A stretch of DNA of 64,000 bases, from the NCBI RefSeq assembly GCF_949987535.1, contig NC_080071.1, positions 21,909,032 through 21,973,031 on the forward strand, read 5' to 3'. Source of the DNA: Balaenoptera acutorostrata (Eukaryota > Chordata > Mammalia > Artiodactyla > Balaenopteridae). A program made the position numbers and the translations under genes. The notes under the pieces were generated by a model. It did no database searches, was not told where the DNA came from, and worked only from the letters and a program-made list of their open reading frames with translations. This document shows positions 54,201 to 63,200 of the stretch, in pieces (position 1 is the stretch's first letter; the number at the start of each line of letters is the position of its first letter).

Positions 54201-57200
54201 GTTTGATAGAATTCACCTGTGAAGCCATCTGGTCCTGGCCTTTTGTTTGTTGGAAGATTTTAAATCACAGTTTCAATTTCATTGCTTGTGATTGGTCTGT
54301 TCATATTTTCTATTTCTTCCTGGTTCAGTCTTGGAAGGTTATACCTTTCTAAGAATTTGTCCATTTCTTCCAGGTTGTCCATTTTATTGGCATAGAGTTG
54401 CTTGTAATAGTCTCTTAGGATGCTTTGTATTTCTGTGGTGTCTGTTCTAACTCCTTTTTCATTTCTAATTTTATTGATTTGAGTCCTCTCCCTCTTTTTC
54501 TTGATGAGTCTGGCTAATGGCTTATCAATTTTGTTTATCCTCTCAAAGAACCAGCTTTTAGTTTTATTGATCTTTACTATTGTTTTCTTTGTTTTTATTT
54601 CATTTATTTCCTCTCTGATGTTTATGATTTCTTTCCTTCTACCAACTTTGGGTTTTGTTTGCTCTTCTTTCTCTAGTTCCTTTAGGTGTAAAGTTAGATT
54701 GTTTATTTGAGATTTTTCTTGTTTCTTGAGGTAGGCTTGTATAGCTATATACTTCCCTCTTAGAACTGCTTTTGCTGCATCCCATAGGTTTTGGATCATC
54801 GTGTTTTCATTGTCATTTGTCTCTAGGTATTTTTTGATTTCCTCTTTGATTTCTTCAGTGATCTCTTGGTTATTTAGTAACGTATTATTTAGCCTCCATG
54901 TGTTTGTGTTTTTTTCATTTTTTTCCCTGTAATTGATTTCTAATCTCATAGCGTTGTGGTCAGAAAAGATGCTTGATATGATTTCAATTTTCTTAAATTT
55001 ACTGAGGCTTGATTTGTGACCCAAGATGTGATCTATCCTGGAGAACGTTCTGTGTGCACTTGAGAAGAAAGTGTAATCTGCTGGTTTTGGATGGAATGTG
55101 ATATAAATATCAATTAAATCTATCTGGTCTATTGGGTCATTTAAAGCTTGTGTTTCCTTATTAATTTTCTGTTTGGATGATCTGTCCATTGGTTTAAGTG
55201 AGGTGTTAAGGTCCCCCACTATTATTGTGTTACTGTTGATTTCCTCTTTTATCGCTGTTAGCAGTTGCCTTATGTATTGAGGTGCTCCTATGTTGGGTGC
55301 ATATATATTTATAATTGTTATATCTTCATCCTGGATTGATCCCTTGATCATTATGTAGTGTCCTTCCTTGTCTCTTGTAACATTCTTTATTTTAAAGTCT
55401 ATTTTATCTGATATGAGTATTGTTACTCCAGCTTTCTTTTGATTTCCATTTGCATGGAATATCTTTTTCCATCCCCTCACTTTCAGTCTGTATGTGTCCC
55501 TAGGTCTCAAATGGGTCTCTTGTAGACAGCATATATATGGGTCTTGTTTTTGTATCCATTCAGCAAGACTGTGTCTTTTGGTTGGAGCATTTAATCCATT
55601 CATGTTTAAGGTAGTTATCGATATATATGTTCCTATGACCATTTTCTTAATTGTTTGGGGTTTATTTTTCTAGGTCCTTTTCTTCTCTTGTGTTTCCCAC
55701 GAAGTTCCTTTAGCATTTGTTGTAGAGCTGGTTTGGTGGTGCTGAATTCTCTTAGCTTTTGCTTGTCTGTAAAGCTTTTGAGTTCTCCATGGAATCTGAA
55801 TGAGATCCTTGCTGGGTAGAATAATCTTGGTTGTAGGTTTTTCCCTTTCATCACTTTAAGTATATCATGCCACTGCCTTCTGGCTTGTAGAGTTTCTGCT
55901 GAGGAATCAGCTGTTAACCTTATGGGAGTTCCCTTGTATGTTATTGGTCGTTTTTCCCTTGCTGCTTTCAATAATTTTTCTTTGTCTTTAATTTTTGCCA
56001 ATTTGATTACTATGTGTCTCGCATGTTTCTCCTTGGGTTTATCCTGTATGGGACTCTCTGTGCTTCCTGGACTTGGGTGGCTATTTCCTTTCCCATGTTA
56101 GGGACATTTTCGACTATAATCTCTTCAAATATTTTCTCTGGTCCTTTCTCTTTCTCTTCTCCTTCTGCGACCCCTATAATGCAAATGTTGTTGCATTTAA
56201 TGTTGTCCCAGAGGTCTCTTAGGCTGTCTTCATTTCTTTTCATTCTTTATTCTTTATTGTGTTCCGCAGCAGTGAATTCCACCATTCTGTCTTCCAGGTC
56301 ACTTATCTGTTCTTCTGCCTCAGTTATTCTTCTATTGATTCCTTCTAGTGTAGTTTTCATTTCAGTTATTGTATTGTTCATCTGTGTTTGTTTGTTCTTT
56401 AATTCTTCTAAATCTTTGTTAAACATTTCTTGCATTTTCTCAATCTTTGCCTCCATTCTTTTTCCGAGGTCCTGGATCATCTTCACTATCATTATTCTGA
56501 ATTCTTTTTCTGGAAGGTTGCCTATCTCCACTTCATTTAGTTGTTTTTCTGGGGTTTGATCTTGTTCCTTCATCTGGTACATAGCCCTCTGCCTTTTCAT
56601 CTTGTCTATCTTTCTGTGAATGTGGTTTTTGTTCCACAGGCTGCAGGATTGTAGTTCTTCTTGCTTCTGCTTTCTGCCCTCTGGTGGATGAGGCTATCTA
56701 AGAGGCTTGTGCAAGTTTCCTGATGGGAGGGACTAGTGGTGGGTAGAGCTGGCTGTTGCTCTGGTGGGCAGAGCTCAGTAAAACTTTAATCTGCTTGTCT
56801 GCTGATGGGTGGGGCTAGGTTCCCTCCCTGTTGGTTGTTTGGCCTGAGTTGACCCAACACTGGAGCCTACCTGGACTCTTTGGTGGGACTAATGGCGGAC
56901 TCTGGGAGGGCTCACGCCAAGGAGTATTTCCCAGAACTTCTGCTGCCAGTGTCCTTGTCCTCACAGTGAGGCACAGCCACCCCCCACCTCTGCAGGAGAC
57001 CCTCTAACACTAGCAGGTAGGTCTGGTTCAGTCTCCTATGGGGTCACTGCTCCTTCCCCTGGGTCCCAATGCACACACTAGTTTGTGTGTGCCCTCCAAG
57101 AGTGGAATCTCTGTTTCCCCCAGTCCTGTTGGAGTCCTGCAATCAAATCCCGCTAGCCTTCAAAGTCTGATTCTCTAGGAATTCCTCCTCCCGTTGCCGG

Positions 57201-60200
57201 ACCCCCAGGTTCAGAAGCCTGACGTAGGGCTCAGAACCTTCACTCCAGTGGGTGGACTTCTGTGGTATAAGTGTTCTCCAGTTTGTGTGTCACCCACCCA
57301 GCAGTTATGGGATTTGATTTTATTGTGATTGCGCCCCTCCTAGCGTCTCATTGTGGCTTCTCCTTTGTCTTTGGATGTAAGGTATCTTTTTTGGTGAGTT
57401 CCAGTGTCTTCCTGCTGATGATTGTTCAGCAGTTAGTTGTGATTCCGGTGTTCTCAAAAGAGGGAGTGAGAGCATGTCCTTCTACTCCGCCATCTTAAAC
57501 CAATCTCCTAGTCAACAAGTTAACCACTAAGATCTAGTCTAATCATTCTGCAAATAAAAACCCGTTAAACAAAGTTCAATGCAAATTAATCTAGGTCCAT
57601 ACCGAAATTCATCATTGGCTCTTTCTTCTCGAAGTCCAATCCACCAGTTTACACCATACTTTGATAGCTATTTAAAAAAGAGAGAGAGAATGTTCAGCAT
57701 TTATCCTACTTCTTTTCCCTTTTCACTATTAAGATTAATGGGTTCGCTGTTAATAGCTTTGTATTCTTCAGTATTTTACCCAATTATCTAAAGAATAGTA
57801 CACTAAGGCCTAGCATCTTGAGAAGACCTGAAACTTCATTATTCTAAACTACTCCCTCCTCATTATGTAAGAAAATTGGAATCAAATATTGAAAATAATT
57901 TTGGTTTCATACAACATGCCATAACTTTGTTACAATGTTTCCTATATATTTAAAAGTAAATTTTCTAACTCTCATAATAGGGATTTAAAAAGTAATATTG
58001 TAAAGCAAAATAGAATGTGGATTCCTTTTTTGACTAAAAATTTAGTGGTTTATGCGCTCAGTGATTTATAGAAGTTTACTATATATGCCACCTACTTGAA
58101 AAACAATTCGAGACACAAAGACCTCAATAGTAAAAATAATTTGTATTTTAAGCATTAGTCTGATTGGTAAGTTTTTGAACTAAGTATTAGCACCCTCCCC
58201 ATTCAAATGGAAATCGCATTATAGGACAAAATAATACTACAGTATTTCCAATGGTTGACAACTAGAAAATTATCCTTTATATATTTTATGAATTTACACC
58301 ATTATTTATCACATAGATCCCAGTACAGTAAAGAATAAACTTGAAACACCATAGGCATGCACATGCATACACACATTAGAGCAGATGTAATACTGGACTT
58401 ATGACCCAGGAAATTGAAATTCCCTCTTTAACTATAAAAGAAGAACAGGCATTAAGGATTTCTCTAAGGTCTTTAAATCAATATTCTTTATTGTGTGTGT
58501 GCTGTGTGTGAAATGTAACTTAATTTTTTATGCTAAAAACCTGTTAATTTGAAGGCATTGTACATTTAAATTTACACTTTCATTTCTTCTGTAAAGACTT
58601 GGGAATGCGTTTTAAGATATATAAATATTTTTCCATGTGAATTTCAGGTCATCATACAACAGAACCTAATAGCTCTCTAACATTGTAATTTATACACAGG
58701 TATTTTTACTCCTTAATCAGTGTGGCTGTCTGCCATATCAACAATTTAAGAATAATGCAAGATGGAACAACTATAATTTTGGATCCCTGAGTTGTTGTTT
58801 CATGGACGTGTTCTTACATGCTGAATTTAGCCTCCTATTGTCAGATTTTGGAATGGGTCCATGGAGACTGGCTGTGAACTCAGTGGAAGAACCACAACAA
58901 TTTCATTCAATCTAAAGAGGTCTCATGTGCAACAATAGTGGAAATCATGGCCTGATTGTTCACTGCCCCAATTAAGGACCTCTAAAGGGGAAGTGTAACT
59001 ACTGCATCTTAAGTGGCATATTTATTACTACCTCGATTATAGCACGGTAATCCTCCACAGGGCACATCACAACCTGTTGTGATATGGAACAGAAATTCAT
59101 AGGACAAGATAGAAGACACCCAAAGTGAAAAATCCAATGTGAAAAATAGATGTTGTAAATTTCCGTTTAGGTATGAAACTGCAACAATAGAAGACATTAG
59201 TATTCTTTTGTATAAAAAACGTGATACAACCATGTACCTCATAGTATCAATTATGTTTTGTTACAGAAGAGCAGTCATTATAGATAGCATCGTATGGAAG
59301 AACACACCAAAAAGAAATAACCCACAGCAATAGCCAATATATTAATCTACTAAGCAGTATAAGGAAGAACAACCTGTCATCTCTTAAAATGTTTCCATAA
59401 AAATAGCAAAACCAAGTTATTTTAAGGATTTAAAACACCAGATTTTTGAGGATGACTAATAGATTTGATATATTTTTGTTAGAAATATTTTGAAATAAAA
59501 ATTTTAAAGTAAGAGTAAATCGCAATTTTGAAATGCAAATATTGTACAACACAGCATAAAAATGTTAGTTCATGTCAAACAACTCCTAAAGTGCTCATGT
59601 TTTTTTACTTTTTTGGCATTAATCTGACCAACAAGATGGCTCAAAAAACTAGTACTCAAAAATTCCCTCACATCATGCTTTCTGTTAGTCAAAGAGGAAA
59701 TTCTGACTCATCACTTTTCCAAGACGGAAATATTCTGTTAAAAAAATTCTGCTTCAGATTTTAAAAAAATGCATCCAGCTTTCTTTTTCAATAATTAGTT
59801 CTTCTACTCCCAACTGAATGTTATCTTTGTCTTTCACATTTCTGAGTTACTACTCTTCTTAGAGGAGCTATACAATGCATATGTAACTTTAAAAATATTT
59901 AATTATTTAATTCTTATTCTTCCGGCAATTATAGGATGGGCATGCCACAAGAATGAGTGGTATGACCTCTACATGTTTAGTTCCTCATCCAGAACTTCTG
60001 GACTGACTCATTCTAGCAAGACGTTCTTAGATATGGGATTTCTTAGTTCAGAAATGTAAATGGTCACCGTATATACCACCGCTACCACCAACAAAAATTG
60101 CCTAACTGCTATAAACTAAGCAGGAGGAAGAACTGCTTTAGCAATGTACAGCATTCTTTTTTCTAAATTGATACCCTTCCCATTTGGTTTTCTTGCTCCA

Positions 60201-63200
60201 TTCTTGGTCTGCACATTCCCTATGATGATTTTCTTCTGTGGCACAGTGCAGTGTTAGATCAGTCGGCCACTCACCCATAATACTGACAGGGCATTCTTTA
60301 TTAACATGGTCATAGGCTTGGTAATAATTTTGCCGCATAAGACACTACAAGGTTTGTCTGGTTTGAGATCACTAGATCTAGTCCTCAACTAGATCATGGC
60401 ACTGGCTATGCCTTCTCAAATGTCTAAGCCTGTGGGGTTTTACTATTCCCTTCAATGGGAGGTATTAACTCTGCCATTTCCACTGGCTTCCCAACAACCA
60501 AAGGCTGGGAGAGTGAATTAAGGGAAAGGTTAAGAGAGAAGACCTGCAGAGGTTCCTAAAAGAGCTAAGCTCTGCTGGAACGATCAAAGAAGCCCTTTAC
60601 TGTGCATGTCTGAGACAGAGCTGACAGCCATCTTTTGGGGAGGGATTTTATTTTATTTTATTTATTAATTTAAAAAAGTTGAGGTATAGTTGTTTTACAA
60701 TATTCTATTAGTTTCAGCTATACAACATAGTGATTCAAAAGTTTTATAGATTATACCCCATTTAAAGTTATTATAAAATAATGGCTGTATTTCCCTATGC
60801 TGTACAGCATATCCTTGTAGCTTGTTTATTTTATACATAGTAGGTTATACCTCTTAATCCTCTACCCCTATCTTGTCCCCCTTCTCTCTCCCCACTGATA
60901 ACCACTAGTTTGTTTTCTGTATCAGTGAGTTTGTTTCTGTTCCGTTATATTAATCATTTGTTTTGTTTTTTAGCTTCCACATATAAATGATAACGTACAG
61001 TATTTCTCTTTCTCTGTCTGACATTTCATGAAGCATGATAACCTCTAGGTCCATATACGTGTTGCAAATGGCAAAATTTCATTCCTTTTTATGACTAATA
61101 TTCCATTGTATATATGTGCCACATCTTCTTTATCCATTCCTCTGTTGATGGGCATTTAGGTTGCTTCCATGTCCTGGCTACTGTAAATAGTGCTGCTATG
61201 AACATTGGGGTGCATGTATCTTTTCGAATTAGTGTTTTCATTTTTTTTCAGATATATACCCAGGAGTGGAATTGCTGGATTTAGTTCTTTGAGGAACCCC
61301 CATGCTATTTTCTATAGAGGTTGCACCAACTTACATTCCCACCAACAATGCACAAGGGTTTCCTTGTTTTGGATGGATTTTAGAACTAGCCCTTTAATGT
61401 AATGAATATGCTGTTCTGCTGCCTGTGGCCATTTTTAAAAATGACCTTGTAAGTCAGATGACCTGGGATCACTTCCAAATTCCACTACTTAGCTGCTGTG
61501 TAACAAAGTTGCTTCACCTCTTTGGAGTCTTAGCTTCTTCATCTGTAAATTGTGCTGACGACAGAACTTCCCACAGAGAGTTCTTAGAAAGATTAAATGC
61601 CATTAAACGTTAGTACTTAGCCGTGCTTGACACTGTTACAATAAGCATTGGCCAAGTATCAGCTCCTTTTGGGACGTGCACTTTGCATGTCCAGGGATTA
61701 GTTTTTAGCCATTCACCTGATCTCTTGTTATTGCTGCCAGGGGTGAGGAGTCTGCTGTCTAGCTAAAGAAACAAATGTATTTTCCGAGGTCATGATATGT
61801 AATTTGTTGATACTTAATATTACAGTTTTGGCTTGAGTGTTCCATTTGTAGGAGATGGAGAGTAGTAAAACAATGCATGAACCAATACTGGGGAACATCC
61901 AGTTCTCGTGGGTGGTCTGCCACTGAGTCTCTGTGAGGCCGTGCAGTTGTCACCTAACTCCTCTGGTTCTTGACTTTTCCATCAAAATGCAGTAGTAGTC
62001 CCAACCTGCATGCACCTCACAGGCTGTATGTGTATCAAACAGAACTATAGAAACAGGAAAGCCCAGTGAGGTGTGAGGGGAGACATTTCTCTTACAAGTC
62101 AAGGATGCTTTAATCCAGAGCTTCATTTTAACAGTCAACTTACAAACATAGGAAAAGATGATAGAGCAACCAAGGATTCCTGCAGACCATGAACTAATGT
62201 TAAATTATGGGAAAAGAAAAAAGGCTCTTTCTTACCTTCAACAATTTCCTAGGGAAAATTGGGAATGAGGCTTTTCCTCCCTGGTGCCCCCTTGGTAATT
62301 TGTACATACTGCTCCCTTTTCTCTTATTACGTCATGTTATTTCCAGCTTTTTAAAGACACTGACTGTATTTCATTTGTATGTCCTTGACATTTTTGTGTC
62401 CTTGACAAATACCACAGTGTCTGAGACATACCTAGTGCTCAATAAATGCTTGCTGAAGAAATACACTGAAAACCAACACTATTCCTTGGCAGTCTTATTC
62501 ATTGTTTAATGGATTTTGCATGCTGCTTTCTAACAAGCCTAGGTTCTCAGAGGATTTCTCTATCTGAAGTTGAAATGGAGAACCACTCCTTACCATTTTC
62601 TGCATAGAATCTAAAAAAATATTGTACTATCATAAGTCAAATCTGAAACATTAAAATAGCCATGCACCTCCCAGCACTCTTTGTCCCTCATTTGTGCTTT
62701 ATTTTCCTCCATGGCATTTATCCATTTATCTTTTTCTAAAATATTATGTAATTCTATTTATTTATATTGATTACAGTCTTCCTTCCCAGACTAGACTAAC
62801 AACTCCAGGTGGGCAGGAATTTTGGTCTATTTTAATCACTGATAGAGCCTCAGCCCCTAGAAGAGTAGACTCAATAAATATGCATTGAATGATGGAATGA
62901 ACCTCACAAAAACAATAAAATGCTATTTACTCATCCTTTGTTGCTAAAAAAGCATGAGGAGAAGTGAAATGACTGACCAGCATCGTAAACCTGTGTTTCC
63001 ATTATTTGCTCTAAATCTCTATAACAGGAAGAAAAACAGTTCTTAAAAATCTAAGACTTTTAATGAAACAAATAAATGTCTGAAGTAATATAAAAACAAA
63101 ATCCCTCAAGGACAGAAGAAGGAGTTAAGCTCTGAGTTTCTCATAGTTAATCATAGTTAAGTACCGCTCTTATTTTGCCGTGGATGAATTCTTGTTCACG

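Larger units (their letters stand above)
51620..57507 (-). mobile_element. LINE-1 copy 2, full-length, inside a PLA2R1 intron in sense orientation
   Basis: About 5.9 kb on the minus strand, the same strand as PLA2R1. The 5' end (TAAGATGGCGGAGTAGAAGG on the minus strand) lies near 57,507 and the A-rich 3' end near 51,620. Imperfect 14-bp target-site duplications flank it: ctattcaacaaatt at 51,606-51,619 and ctagtcaacaagtt at 57,508-57,521 (2 mismatches). It occupies nearly all of the intron between exons C and D. Confidence 0.95.

Noticed and set aside
61950..62138. Possible CTLD5 exon in intron B-C
   Set aside because: The translated sequence lacks lectin motifs, and exons B and C already join in phase without it.
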